From: Proteobacteria bacterium HN_bin10
Lineage (GTDB): Bacteria; Pseudomonadota; Alphaproteobacteria; Caulobacterales; Aquidulcibacteraceae
DNA length: 64,000 bases
NCBI GenBank assembly: GCA_002083515.1
Contig: LWDN01000012.1
Span: 1-64,000 of the forward strand
Direction of reading: 5' to 3'
Shown: in pieces, positions 7,918-16,382 of the stretch
Layout: every line of letters starts with the position of its first letter
Numbering within the stretch: the stretch's first letter is position 1
Made by a program: the position numbers and the translations under genes
The notes under the pieces: model-generated
Told to the model about the DNA's origin: nothing
The model's input: the letters and a program-made list of their open reading frames with translations, nothing else
The model's database searches: none

Positions 7918-8808
7918 TTAAGGCTCCCAATCTTCCGCCTGATCGATCAGGAATTGGCGGAAGGCGGCGATGCGCTTCGAGCGCTTCAGGTCGCTTGGGT
8001 AGATGAAATAGACTTCGAAACTGGGGCCCGGCAGCGTCGGCAACACTTTCACCAGGTTCGGATTTTCGCGCGCCATGTAATCGGGAACGCTGGCGATGCC
8101 GAAGCCGGATTCGACCGCGCGCAACATGCCGTAGACGTTGTTGATCTCCAGAAGCGGCGGGCGCGGCTTGGCGTCTTCGCGTCCGGCGCGTTGCGCCCAA
8201 TCGAGTTCGCGCATCGGCGTCGGCACGCCAGCCTGATAGGCGATGATGCGGTGCTCATCGAGATCTTCGACCTTCTTCGGCGTGCCGTGGCGTTGCAGAT
8301 AACTCTGCGACGCGTAGAGGCTGACGCGCACTTCCAGCAGCTTGCGCTGGATGAGATCGGCGTGCGTCGCCGCCCACAGACGGATCGCGCACTCGGCTTC
8401 GAGCTTCAGTAGATCGTATTCGCGGTCGTCCAACAAGATTTGCAGCCGCGTCTCGGGATAGGTGTCGGCGAAGGCGCCGAGGCGCGGCGCCAGCCAGGTC
8501 GAACCGAACGCCACCGGCGCGGTGACCTTCAGATCGCCGATGACCTTCTCGCGCGCGTCCTTCAGCGTCGATTCCGCGATGACGGCCGCGCCCGCCATTT
8601 CGCGGGTGAACTCGCGCAGCGCCATGCCGGGTCCGGTCAACAGCAGCCCGCGCGCGTGGCGCTGGAACAGCGGCACGCCCATGTCGCTCTCGAGCGCCGC
8701 GATCTGGCGGCTCACCGAAGATTGGCTGACGCCGAGCTTTTCGGCGGCCGCGGTCAAGCTCCCGGTCTCCGCCGCGAAGTGGAAAGTCTTGAGCTTGTCC
8801 CAATCCAT
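7918..8808 (-). CDS. LysR-family transcriptional regulator
   Basis: 296 aa from the ATG at 8808 (MDWDKLKTFHFAAETG). N-terminal winged helix-turn-helix: SLTAAAEKLGVSQSSVSRQIAALE at about 18-41. The C-terminal effector-binding domain begins near residue 90 (GDLKVTAPVAFGSTWLAPRL). It reads like the GcvA/CrgA-type subgroup but with no diagnostic target. There is no divergent partner gene, since the next gene lies in the same orientation, so the regulated target is unknown. The gene ends against the heptamer array. Confidence 0.9.
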   Translation of the reverse strand: MDWDKLKTFHFAAETGSLTAAAEKLGVSQSSVSRQIAALESDMGVPLFQRHARGLLLTGPGMALREFTREMAGAAVIAESTLKDAREKVIGDLKVTAPVAFGSTWLAPRLGAFADTYPETRLQILLDDREYDLLKLEAECAIRLWAATHADLIQRKLLEVRVSLYASQSYLQRHGTPKKVEDLDEHRIIAYQAGVPTPMRELDWAQRAGREDAKPRPPLLEINNVYGMLRAVESGFGIASVPDYMARENPNLVKVLPTLPGPSFEVYFIYPSDLKRSKRIAAFRQFLIDQAEDWEP

Positions 8809-8911
8809 CGACTGACCCCAGGCGCCCATTGAGCGCGGGCGGCCAATGCAATATTGCATAGCTTCCGAAGCGGGTCGAGGCGATTTCCGAAAATGCGAGA
8901 ACGGCTGGCGG

Positions 8912-9565
8912 TCAGGTCCGATCGGCCAGTAGGGCGGCGATGTCTCGCAGCGAAGTCAGCACCAGCGCTTTTTCACGCATCTCTTCGTCCGCCGCCAGCA
9001 GGTCGGGGATCATGATTGTCATGCAACCCGCCGCGTGCGCCGAGCGCACGCCGGTGTGTGAATCTTCGAGGGCCAGCACGTCGCACGGCGCCGCACCCAA
9101 GAGTCGCGACGCAAGCAGATATGGCTCAGGGTGCGGCTTGCCTTCGACGACATCCTGGCGCGTCACCACCGCGGCGAAGCGCGACGCGAGTCCGTGCGCA
9201 GAGAAATGCCTGTCGACCCACGGCCGGCGCGAAGAGGTGGCCAATCCGTACGGCAGGCCGAATTCATCGAGCACTTCGATCAATTCCAGTGCGCCAGGCT
9301 TGAGCGGCGCAACCCGGTCGCCAACGTGTGCGCGGGTCGCCGCGATGAAGAGATCGAGCGGGAACTCCTCACCGTAATAGCCCTTGAGTTGCTCATCATT
9401 GGCTTCGCGATGACGGCCGACCAGCGAAAGGAACTGCGCATCGGTCATGGTGACGCCCAACGCCGCGCAGGCGGCGAAATGCGCCTCCTTCACCAAGGCC
9501 TCGGAATCGATCAGCGTGCCGTCGAGATCGAAGACGACGGCGAGCGGCGTGCGTGGCCGTTTCAA
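8912..9565 (-). CDS. HAD-superfamily (subfamily IA) sugar-phosphate-type phosphatase
   Basis: 217 aa. Motif I VFDLDGTLIDSE carries the nucleophile and acid Asp pair; motif II is LATSSRRPW; motif III Lys is in VVEGKPHPEPYLLA; motif IV is LALEDSHTGVRSA. The cap between motifs I and II marks a beta-phosphoglucomutase/2-deoxyglucose-6-phosphatase-like relative. The substrate cannot be assigned. Same strand as serB (52 bp upstream), so possibly co-transcribed. Confidence 0.88.
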   Translation of the reverse strand: MKRPRTPLAVVFDLDGTLIDSEALVKEAHFAACAALGVTMTDAQFLSLVGRHREANDEQLKGYYGEEFPLDLFIAATRAHVGDRVAPLKPGALELIEVLDEFGLPYGLATSSRRPWVDRHFSAHGLASRFAAVVTRQDVVEGKPHPEPYLLASRLLGAAPCDVLALEDSHTGVRSAHAAGCMTIMIPDLLAADEEMREKALVLTSLRDIAALLADRT

Positions 9566-9617
9566 TCAAGGCTCCAGCTCATCCGCGCACGGCGGCAACG
9601 CTCCCGCATCGAAAATC

Positions 9618-10511
9618 TCACGTCCCGAACTCCGTGCGCCTGTAGCCTTGAAAGAACAGCGCCGCCTCCAAACTTGTGTAATCGATCTTGGCGTGCGCCT
9701 CGGCCGCGACCACCGGCTTGGCGCGATAGGCGACGCCCAGCCCCGCAGCTTTGATCATGTCGAGATCGTTGGCCCCGTCGCCGATGGCGATCGCGGCCCG
9801 TGTGGAAATCCGCAGCGCTTTCGCCTCGCTCTCCAACGCTTCGAGCTTGGCCGCGCGGCCCAGGATCGGCTCGCGCACCAGGCCGGTGAGTGCGGCGCCA
9901 TCGTCGAGCAGAACATTGGCGCGATCCGCGTGGAAGCCTGCTGCCGCCGCCACGCGCGAGGTGAAGAAACTGAAACCGCCCGAGACCAGCACGCAGCGCG
10001 CGCCGTGCGCAGCCATGGTTTTCACCAACGTCGCCGCGCCGGGATTGAGCCGCACGCGTTGATCGTAGGTCTTCTGCAGCGCGTCGAGGGCAAGGCCCTT
10101 GAGTTTGCCGACGCGCTCGCGCAACGCCGGTTCGAACGCCAACTCGCCGCGCATGGCGCGTGCGGTGATGGCCGCGATCTCGGCCTTGATGCCGGCAAAG
10201 TCGGCCAACTCGTCCAGGCATTCGACATTGATGATGGTCGAATCCATGTCGGCGACCAGAAGCTGCTTGCGGCGCTCTTCAACCGGCACGAGCGCCCAGT
10301 CCACGGGTAGTTCGGCCACAGCGGCGGCGGCTTCCTGGCGCAACTCACCGTCGACGCGCTCATAGATCCATTGCGCGCTCTCCCAGCCCGAGAGCACCTC
10401 CGGCGGCGGCAGCTTCCGCGACAGCGCCACCCGCCCCAGCATCAGCAGCGCTTCGCGGTAGGCGGGCTTGTCGTCGGGCGACGCGACGAAGACGAGGGCG
10501 TGGTGGCTCAT
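9618..10511 (-). CDS. serB: Phosphoserine phosphatase
   Basis: Final step of serine biosynthesis, dephosphorylating O-phosphoserine. 297 aa from ATG 10511 (MSHHALVFVAS). An N-terminal ACT-like region of about 75 aa precedes the HAD core: VADMDSTIINVECLDELA (motif I), VSGGFSFFTSRVA (motif II), and GDGANDLDMIKAAGLGVAYRAKP (motifs III-IV, split here only in description). Length and order match alphaproteobacterial SerB. A longer frame continues into the 40-bp inverted repeat and is rejected. The promoter must lie in or beyond that repeat. Confidence 0.93.
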   Translation of the reverse strand: MSHHALVFVASPDDKPAYREALLMLGRVALSRKLPPPEVLSGWESAQWIYERVDGELRQEAAAAVAELPVDWALVPVEERRKQLLVADMDSTIINVECLDELADFAGIKAEIAAITARAMRGELAFEPALRERVGKLKGLALDALQKTYDQRVRLNPGAATLVKTMAAHGARCVLVSGGFSFFTSRVAAAAGFHADRANVLLDDGAALTGLVREPILGRAAKLEALESEAKALRISTRAAIAIGDGANDLDMIKAAGLGVAYRAKPVVAAEAHAKIDYTSLEAALFFQGYRRTEFGT

Positions 10512-10514
10512 ACT

Positions 10515-10672
10515 CCCCCTCCCCGTGAGGGGAGGGGGCAGGGGGTGGGGTGAACCTCGGCGCCGGCAAGCTTGAGCATCGCCTTCAACTAATGCACGTC
10601 GGCGCCATGCGCATCCTTGCAATGAGCGGCGCTTCACCCCACCCCCTGCCCCCTCCCCTCACGGGGAGGGGG
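10515..10672. repeat. Perfect 40-bp inverted repeat pair, MITE-like
   Basis: Bases 10515-10554 are the exact reverse complement of 10633-10672. Each arm is built of C- and G-runs and itself contains a CCCTCCCC/GGGGAGGG hairpin. The 78-base centre has no ORF of note. The element lies between the divergent serB and miaA starts and touches both: serB ATG is 3 bp to the left, and the miaA TTG is 2 bp to the right. It looks like a dispersed palindromic or miniature mobile element. Confidence 0.9.
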
Positions 10673-10674
10673 TC

Positions 10675-11589
10675 TTGAAACCCGCGTTTCTGATCATGGG
10701 CCCCACCGCCAGCGGCAAGTCAGCGCTGGCGTTGGCGCTGGCGGAACGGATCGACGGCGAAATCGTCAACGCCGATTCGATGCAGGTCTATCGCGACTTC
10801 CGCGTGCTGACTGCGCGGCCCTTGCCTGAGGAGGAAGCGCGTGCGCCGCACTGCCTCTATGGCCATGTCGATGCGGCCGAACACTACTCGACCGGGCGCT
10901 GGCTGGCCGAGGCGCTCGCGGTTATCGAAGACATTCGTGGCCGCGGCCGGACGCCGATCCTGGTCGGCGGCACGGGTCTCTATTTCAAGGCGCTGACGCA
11001 AGGCCTGGCCGAAATGCCAAGCATCGATCCCGATCTGCGCGCGAGCTTGAACGCACGCGCGGCGAAGGAGGGCGCGCCCGCGCTTCATGCCGAACTGGCG
11101 CGCCTCGATCCGGAGACGGCGGCGCGCCTCGAACCGAACGACGCGCCGCGCATCATCCGCGCGCTCGAAGTGATGGAGACGACCGGCGAGAGCATCGCCG
11201 CGTTCCAAGCCAACACCAAGCCCGCATTGGCGCCAGAAGGCTGGCGCGGGCTTGCGCTCGTGCCAGATCGCGAAGCGCTTTACGCCGCGATCAATGCGCG
11301 GTTCGAGACCATGATCGAGCAGGGCGCACTCAAAGAGGTGCGGACCTTCGTCGCGCGCGGGCTCGATTCCACTCTGCCCGCCACGAAGGCGCATGGCGCG
11401 CCGGCGCTTGGCGCTCATCTGCGCGGTGAACTCACTTTGGCGCAGGCGATCGAAATCGGTCAGCGCGACACTCGGCGCTACGCCAAGCGTCAATTCACGT
11501 GGATCGCCAATCAGATGCCGGATTGGGTGAGGGTGAACCAAACATCGCTGGAGGCGCGCGTAGCGGCTGCGGAGTCGTTATTGCGCTAG
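10675..11589 (+). CDS. miaA: tRNA dimethylallyltransferase (MiaA)
   Basis: Transfers a dimethylallyl group to A37 of tRNAs reading UNN codons. 304 aa. P-loop GPTASGKS near the N-terminus, then NADSMQVYRDF, GGTGLYFKALTQGL and the C-terminal DTRRYAKRQFTW are all diagnostic. The start is TTG at 10675, since no ATG gives a complete P-loop strand. The only Shine-Dalgarno-like sequence, the G-rich run 10663-10672, is the end of the inverted-repeat arm. The 3' end overlaps the opposing cytochrome gene by 12 bp. Confidence 0.95.
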   Translation: MKPAFLIMGPTASGKSALALALAERIDGEIVNADSMQVYRDFRVLTARPLPEEEARAPHCLYGHVDAAEHYSTGRWLAEALAVIEDIRGRGRTPILVGGTGLYFKALTQGLAEMPSIDPDLRASLNARAAKEGAPALHAELARLDPETAARLEPNDAPRIIRALEVMETTGESIAAFQANTKPALAPEGWRGLALVPDREALYAAINARFETMIEQGALKEVRTFVARGLDSTLPATKAHGAPALGAHLRGELTLAQAIEIGQRDTRRYAKRQFTWIANQMPDWVRVNQTSLEARVAAAESLLR

Positions 11590-12474
11590 AGCCCGCGCCA
11601 AGGTGCGCTCGTTGAAATAGGTGAACCGCTCGCGCCGCGCTAAGCGTGTGACGCTGGCGTCGAAGCGGGCGCGCCAGCCGGGCAGCGCCGTCTCCAAAGT
11701 GGCGCCGATGTCGCCGGCGTTGCGCATCGCGCCAAGCTCGCGCGACAGCCCCTCGATCCGCGCGCGTTCGCGGCCGAAGCGCCGTGGCGGCAGGCGTTCC
11801 ACGATGCGCCCCATCGCGTCCTGCGCCGCCAGCAGCACCAACCGCGCTGTTTCGTGGTCAGCGCTTTCGGCCGCGGAGAGCGCGCGGCGTACATCGTCCG
11901 CCGCCGAGGAAAGTGAAATGGCCGCGCCGCCGCGCGCGCATTCGCCCTCATCGAGCGCGCGCAGATAGGCGAGCAAGCTTGTCATCACCTCCGCACTTGG
12001 CTCTTGGCCCTGAAATTCCTCGACGATCACGCCGCGGGTGAAGTGTTCGAGCGAAGGATCGCGGCTTTGACCGAACGTGGTGCGGCGGGTGACGCCGTAG
12101 AGATCGGGAATGTCGATCGGGTTGGCGAGGCCATCGCCGCGCACCTTGCTCGACCATTCCGAAGTAACGTCTGCAGCGCCGGCGCGGCTCGTCAGTTCCG
12201 GCAGCAGGAAGCGGGCATTGCGGCGGCCGCCGCTATGGCAAGCATTGCACGAAAGCCCCGCGCGCGCCGCCGGGCCGCCGAGCAGGGCAGGCGAGCGAAA
12301 CAAAGCGCGGCCGATCTCCACCGTGGGTTCGCGCGAGGCCAAGCACTCCGCGGGCTCTTCGAGAGAGGCGCGCGCGTCTGCGCCGGGCGTCCATGCTTGC
12401 TCGCGCAACACGATGGTCGGCGAAGGCGCGGCGGCGCTCAGGGCAAGCACTGCCGCAAAACCAAGGGGTTTCAC
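11578..12474 (-). CDS. Exported c-type cytochrome, probable di-heme-peroxidase relative
   Basis: 298 aa with an N-terminal signal peptide (MKPLGFAAVLALSAAAPS). One covalent heme site, CNACH, is at residues 76-80, within a stretch ARAGLSCNACHSGGRRNARF that recalls MauG/CcpA-type cytochromes. Later text (IPDLYGVTRRTTFGQSRDPS; LLAYLRALDEGEC) fits the same superfamily, but I see no second CxxCH. The C-terminal third is alanine-rich and helical. It is translationally coupled to the TPR gene upstream (overlap 12471-12474), suggesting a shared periplasmic role that I cannot name. Confidence 0.72.
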   Translation of the reverse strand: MKPLGFAAVLALSAAAPSPTIVLREQAWTPGADARASLEEPAECLASREPTVEIGRALFRSPALLGGPAARAGLSCNACHSGGRRNARFLLPELTSRAGAADVTSEWSSKVRGDGLANPIDIPDLYGVTRRTTFGQSRDPSLEHFTRGVIVEEFQGQEPSAEVMTSLLAYLRALDEGECARGGAAISLSSAADDVRRALSAAESADHETARLVLLAAQDAMGRIVERLPPRRFGRERARIEGLSRELGAMRNAGDIGATLETALPGWRARFDASVTRLARRERFTYFNERTLARALAQ

Positions 12475-13394
12475 TCAGACGCGCTCTCGATCCAGCGCGC
12501 CAGTTCTTCGCGCTGCGCGCAGCCATAGGCGCACAGCTGATCGAGCCGCGCCAATTGCGTGCGGGCGCGGTCGAGTTCGCCCATCTGGATGTAGAGCTCG
12601 CCCAAATATTCGGTGGCGCCGAGATGATAGGGATCGAGCCGCAGCGCTTCGCGATAGTATCCGAGCGCGGCGTCGAGCCGTCCCAGCCTGCGTGAGGTGA
12701 AGCCCATATAATTCAGCACGTCGGCATGCGGCCCGACCGCAGCTTGCGTCCGCTCCAGCGCCGCAAACGCCTCGACATAGCGTTCCTGATTGATGAGCCC
12801 CACCGCTTCGGCATAGGCGGCGCGGCCTTCTTCGACGCTGGGGAAATTCCAGCCGGTGGTCGCCGGATCGGCGGCGGGCGCGGTGGGCGCATTGAGCGCG
12901 GTGGTGAGTTGCGTGTGCGCCGCTGTGAGCTGGGCGCGCCGCGCATCGCCGCAGGCGGCGTCGCACGCCGCAATTCTGGCGGCGAGAGCGGTTTGCTGCG
13001 CGACCGCTTCATCGCGATGACCCGCTTGCAAGTGGATCAAGCCGAGTTGCAGCCATGCCCCGGCGGGCGCGTCGTCGGCCTCGATGGCGCGCTCATAGGC
13101 GCGCTGCGCTTCGTCGGTCTCGTTGTTGCCCTGATAGGCGCGTCCGAGCGCGTAATTGATGACGCCGCTGTCCGGAAGCGACCGGCGCGCGGCGCGGAAC
13201 TGACGAATGGCTTCGCGGTAATTCTGGGCGTTGAGTGCGGTGACGCCGGCCTGATAGGCCGCTTGCGGGTCCTCTCGTGATGACGAGGACGCGCCGCCGC
13301 CCATACCGCCGCCTCCGCCACCACCGGGAGCGGCGAGCGCCAGGGGTGCGGCGAGAGCCAATATCGCGCCCGCGAGGGCTAATCTGAGGGCCAT
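12471..13394 (-). CDS. Exported TPR-repeat protein
   Basis: 307 aa. The signal peptide (about 1-22) is followed by a run of glycines. Tetratricopeptide motifs begin around residue 45 (AAYQAGVTALNAQNYREAI), continue (VINYALGRAYQGNNETDEAQRAY...), and reappear near the C-terminus (DVLNYMGFTSRRLGRLDAAL; LGATEYLGELYIQMGELDRA). Such repeats are protein-interaction scaffolds. Its stop codon overlaps the start of the cytochrome gene, so the two form an operon. Function unknown. Confidence 0.82.
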   Translation of the reverse strand: MALRLALAGAILALAAPLALAAPGGGGGGGMGGGASSSSREDPQAAYQAGVTALNAQNYREAIRQFRAARRSLPDSGVINYALGRAYQGNNETDEAQRAYERAIEADDAPAGAWLQLGLIHLQAGHRDEAVAQQTALAARIAACDAACGDARRAQLTAAHTQLTTALNAPTAPAADPATTGWNFPSVEEGRAAYAEAVGLINQERYVEAFAALERTQAAVGPHADVLNYMGFTSRRLGRLDAALGYYREALRLDPYHLGATEYLGELYIQMGELDRARTQLARLDQLCAYGCAQREELARWIESASE

Positions 13395-13511
13395 GTCATC
13401 CTCCGACGTTCAGCGCGCGGCACCTTAGCCCGCGCTGCGCCGCTGCGTCAGCACGATTTCGTGACGAGATGCAGCGTGCTAGGAGCCGCGGACTTCGCGG
13501 GGATTTCGGCC

Positions 13512-14201
13512 ATGAATTGGGGCGTCAATGAATGGGTGGCGGTGCTTTCGGCGCTGCTGGCGGTGGTTTCGCTGGCGCTAAACTGGCTAGTGGTGCGCCG
13601 TCAGACCGAGCTCCAATATGAGACCTTGCGCGCCGAAATGGATGCGGAAGTGATCGCCTGGGCGCACGAAGCCATCGATCATATTTCACGCGCCGCCGCC
13701 TTGGCGCGCGGCCGCGGCGTCACCTACGCTGCCGAGGAACTCCGTCGGCTGGCGTTCGAGAGCTGCCAGGGTTTGTCCTCGATCGCCGATCGCGGGCGGC
13801 TCTTCTTTCCGAATGAATCTCCGGAAACCCATGGGCGAGACAAGGAAGCGGCGTTCCAAGGTTACCGCCCGCCGATCCTCGACGCGGTCGTGTTCGCGTC
13901 GACGCGCATCGGCCGCTTGGAGACCGACATCGCCGAACCGGACAAGGACGCCGCCGACTTCCTGACCAAGTGCCGCCGCTTGCTTGTGTCGGAAGCGCAG
14001 AACGCCATCGATCCGCGCAGGCGTGGACAAATGCTGCGGCGGCTGGCCGTCGGGCGCATGGACGACAAAACTTCCGCCTACGCACTGGCGGCCGAGCTTG
14101 GCGAAGCGCTGGAGAGCCTATACCCAGGCTATCTGCTGCAACGCCGCGACGCCGCCTGGATCGCCAATCGCGAAACCATCGCACGCCAGCGGCAGAACTG
14201 A
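13512..14201 (+). CDS. Membrane-anchored protein of unknown function
   Basis: 229 aa from ATG 13512 (MNWGVNEW). One N-terminal helix (WVAVLSALLAVVSLALNWLVV, about 8-28) is followed by a soluble, Arg/Glu/Ala-rich mostly helical cytoplasmic-looking domain with no motif I know (ELRRLAFESCQGLSSIADRGRLFF is its most distinctive segment, split only for citation). The length suggests a small helical bundle tethered to the membrane. The DUF6438 gene starts 11 bp downstream, so co-transcription is likely. Confidence 0.7.
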   Translation: MNWGVNEWVAVLSALLAVVSLALNWLVVRRQTELQYETLRAEMDAEVIAWAHEAIDHISRAAALARGRGVTYAAEELRRLAFESCQGLSSIADRGRLFFPNESPETHGRDKEAAFQGYRPPILDAVVFASTRIGRLETDIAEPDKDAADFLTKCRRLLVSEAQNAIDPRRRGQMLRRLAVGRMDDKTSAYALAAELGEALESLYPGYLLQRRDAAWIANRETIARQRQN

Positions 14202-14212
14202 GGAACTCGCTG

Positions 14213-14716
14213 ATGCGGCGTCGTTCGATGTTTGTGTTTTTGTTTGCAGCGATCGTTGCATGCGCGCCGGTGCAGGCGCCGGCGGAGGCGCAAGACATGA
14301 ACGATGTGCAGATCACTCTGTCACGCGGCGTTTGCTTCGGCTTTTGCCCTGAATACACGGTGACGGTCTCGGGCGCAGGCGAAGTTCGCTACGAAGGCCG
14401 CCGCTTTGTGAACGTGGTCGGCCAACGCACCGCAACCGTTTCGCGCGAAGAGGTTGCGCGGCTGGTGCGCCGCTTCGACGAGATCGGCTTCGATTCGCTC
14501 CGCGACGCCTATCGCTCGCAGGTTACAGACTTGCCGACCTACGTGGTTTCGATCACGCGCGATGGCCGCACCAAGACGGTTGTGGATTATGGCGGGACCG
14601 GCGCGGGCATGCCGAGCGCCGTGCGCGAATTGCAGGACGAGATCGATCGCGTGGCGGGAACGGCGCAATGGGTGTTGCGCGACGGCCAGCCCGTGCGCGA
14701 CAGACCCCAACCCTGA
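14213..14716 (+). CDS. DUF6438-type exported protein
   Basis: 167 aa. The signal peptide has a cysteine at position 17 (FAAIVACAP), so it may be a lipoprotein. The mature part starts VQITLSRGVCFGFCPEYTVTVSG, the hallmark of the DUF6438 family with its CxGxCP-like pair of cysteines, then EVRYEGRRFVNVVGQRT. The function of the family is not known to me. GAGGA at 14200-14204 precedes the ATG. Confidence 0.72.
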   Translation: MRRRSMFVFLFAAIVACAPVQAPAEAQDMNDVQITLSRGVCFGFCPEYTVTVSGAGEVRYEGRRFVNVVGQRTATVSREEVARLVRRFDEIGFDSLRDAYRSQVTDLPTYVVSITRDGRTKTVVDYGGTGAGMPSAVRELQDEIDRVAGTAQWVLRDGQPVRDRPQP

Positions 14717-14787
14717 GCAGCGGCGAGGCTTCCGGCGGCGGGCCGGGCGCCCTAAACTCCGCCGTTAAATATTATTGAGGTGGGGAC

Positions 14788-15723
14788 ATGAAGGGGATTC
14801 ACCTAGCCGCGGCGTGCGCGCTGGCGCTTGCGCTCGTTGCGCCGGCGTCGGCGCAGAACTTGTCGCTGCGCGCGCCGCCATGGGCGCAGCCGCTGATCAT
14901 TAGCGACATCACCCCCACCAATGGCGGCCGCGCCGCCATTGCCGCGCCTGGGATCGATATCGCCGTGCGCGTGACGCTGGCGCCATCGAGCAGCGGCGGC
15001 GTCGCCCGCGTCATTCGCTACGATCTGCGCGGCCAAGAGGCGACGCTCGCGGTGCACCGCTTCACCAAGCCGAATGGCGCCTGGCTGCTTTGGGGCGCGG
15101 ACACGCCACGGGTGACGCCGGTGGCGGCGGCGCAACGCGCGGAGATCGCAACTTTGGTGCGCGCGGTCATGGGTGTGGCCGGCGGCGTCGGCGGCGCCGA
15201 GGACGTGTGCGAAGACGGTCAGCAAGCCTATCTCGAAGTGGCGTTCGAAGGGCGCGCCACCAGTTTCTCACGCGCCTGCGTCCGGAACACGGACGCAGCG
15301 GGGCGGCTGGCGCTGCGGCTCTCCGATTTGGCCGGCTCGCGCGACGAAGCGGAACTCTCAGCGGCCGCGGTCGCCGAATTGCTGGAGGTCGATCGCGCCT
15401 TCGCCGCGAGGGCAGCGGCCGATGGCGTACCAGCCGCGTTCAGCGCCTATGCCGCGCCGGATGCGCTGATCGTCACCAGCGACTCGATTTCGACCGGCGC
15501 TGCAGGCGTCGCCGCACACTACCAGAACTGGCCGCAAGGGGCGCGCCTCGAATGGGCGCCGCAGACGGCGCGTGTGTCGCAGCGCGGCGACATGGGCTGG
15601 ACCTGGGGCAACTCCACTTACATCGCACCGGACGGAACCCGCACGGCTGGGCGTTACATTTCGGTTTGGACGCGCGACTATGAAGGCCGCTGGCGTCTTG
15701 CCTTCGACGCGCCGATCCGCTAA
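14788..15723 (+). CDS. Exported protein with possible C-terminal NTF2-like domain
   Basis: 311 aa, cleavable signal peptide ending PASAQ at about residue 23. The first half is unrecognised. The C-terminal third (from about 205: VDRAFAARAAADGVPAAFSAYAAP through MGWTWGNSTYIAPDGTRTAGRY and ending WRLAFDAPIR) reads like a DUF4440/SnoaL-type NTF2 fold, often found in secreted proteins of uncertain role. GAGGTGGGG before the ATG is a strong ribosome site. Confidence 0.68.
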   Translation: MKGIHLAAACALALALVAPASAQNLSLRAPPWAQPLIISDITPTNGGRAAIAAPGIDIAVRVTLAPSSSGGVARVIRYDLRGQEATLAVHRFTKPNGAWLLWGADTPRVTPVAAAQRAEIATLVRAVMGVAGGVGGAEDVCEDGQQAYLEVAFEGRATSFSRACVRNTDAAGRLALRLSDLAGSRDEAELSAAAVAELLEVDRAFAARAAADGVPAAFSAYAAPDALIVTSDSISTGAAGVAAHYQNWPQGARLEWAPQTARVSQRGDMGWTWGNSTYIAPDGTRTAGRYISVWTRDYEGRWRLAFDAPIR

Positions 15724-15725
15724 TT

Positions 15726-15773
15726 GGACTGCGGGCCTTCAGGCCCGCATGCGCGTCTAAAGACGCGCGGTCC
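15726..15773. repeat. REP-like element: two hairpins inside GGAC/GGTCC
   Basis: GCGGGCCT (15731-15738) pairs with AGGCCCGC (15741-15748); GCGCGTCT (15751-15758) pairs with AGACGCGC (15761-15768); outer GGAC (15726) and GGTCC (15769-15773) can close a three-way junction. It fills the gap between two convergent genes and may double as a bidirectional transcription barrier. Confidence 0.75.
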
Positions 15774-15780
15774 CTCGGCC

Positions 15781-16317
15781 TCATCCCGAGAAGCCGCCCT
15801 CGGCCAAGAACGCCAGTTCTTCCGCCGTGCTCTTGCGCCCGAGGATGGCGTTGCGGTGCGGGAAGCGGCCGAAGCGGGCGATGACGTCGCGATGCAGGAT
15901 CGCGTATTTCAGGTAATCGGCGTCGCCCAAATTGGTGAACAGGGTCACCGAGCGTTCCTGCAGCGCCAAGTCTTCGGCGTGTTCGAATGGCAGATAAAAG
16001 AACATGCGCAACGCGGACTCGGTCGCCGCGTCGAACTGGCGCTCGAGCGCCCGCGTTGCAGCCGCTTGCGCCAGGCCGTCGGTGGCGAAGGCGTGCGGCG
16101 AGCCGCGGAAGATGTTGCGCGGGATCTGATCGAGCAGGATCATGAGCGCCAGCGCGCTTTCGGCGTCGGCTTCCCAGGCCCTCAGTTCGCCGCGCGCGGC
16201 GGCGTGGTGCTCGGCCTCGAAGGCGCGGCAGCGGCCGTCGAAGGTCTCGTCCTTGACGAACCAGAATTTCGGCCCGGCATCGCGCCAGAACCGGACGATC
16301 TCAGCTGCACTCGCCAT
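15781..16317 (-). CDS. DUF924-family protein
   Basis: 178 aa from ATG 16317. Family landmarks are IVRFWRDAGPKFWFVKDETFD at the N-terminus, ALMILLDQIPRNIFRGSPHAFA in the middle and FFYLPFEHAEDLALQERSV, all characteristic of DUF924, a TPR-like helical fold of unknown function. Length is normal. It is divergent from ilvC with a 65-bp gap. Confidence 0.9.
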   Translation of the reverse strand: MASAAEIVRFWRDAGPKFWFVKDETFDGRCRAFEAEHHAAARGELRAWEADAESALALMILLDQIPRNIFRGSPHAFATDGLAQAAATRALERQFDAATESALRMFFYLPFEHAEDLALQERSVTLFTNLGDADYLKYAILHRDVIARFGRFPHRNAILGRKSTAEELAFLAEGGFSG

Positions 16318-16382
16318 CAATGGCCTCCTTTTGCTTAAGTGAGGCGCTAGCGCTAAGGACGCAAGGAGAACAAAGGCGCCCC

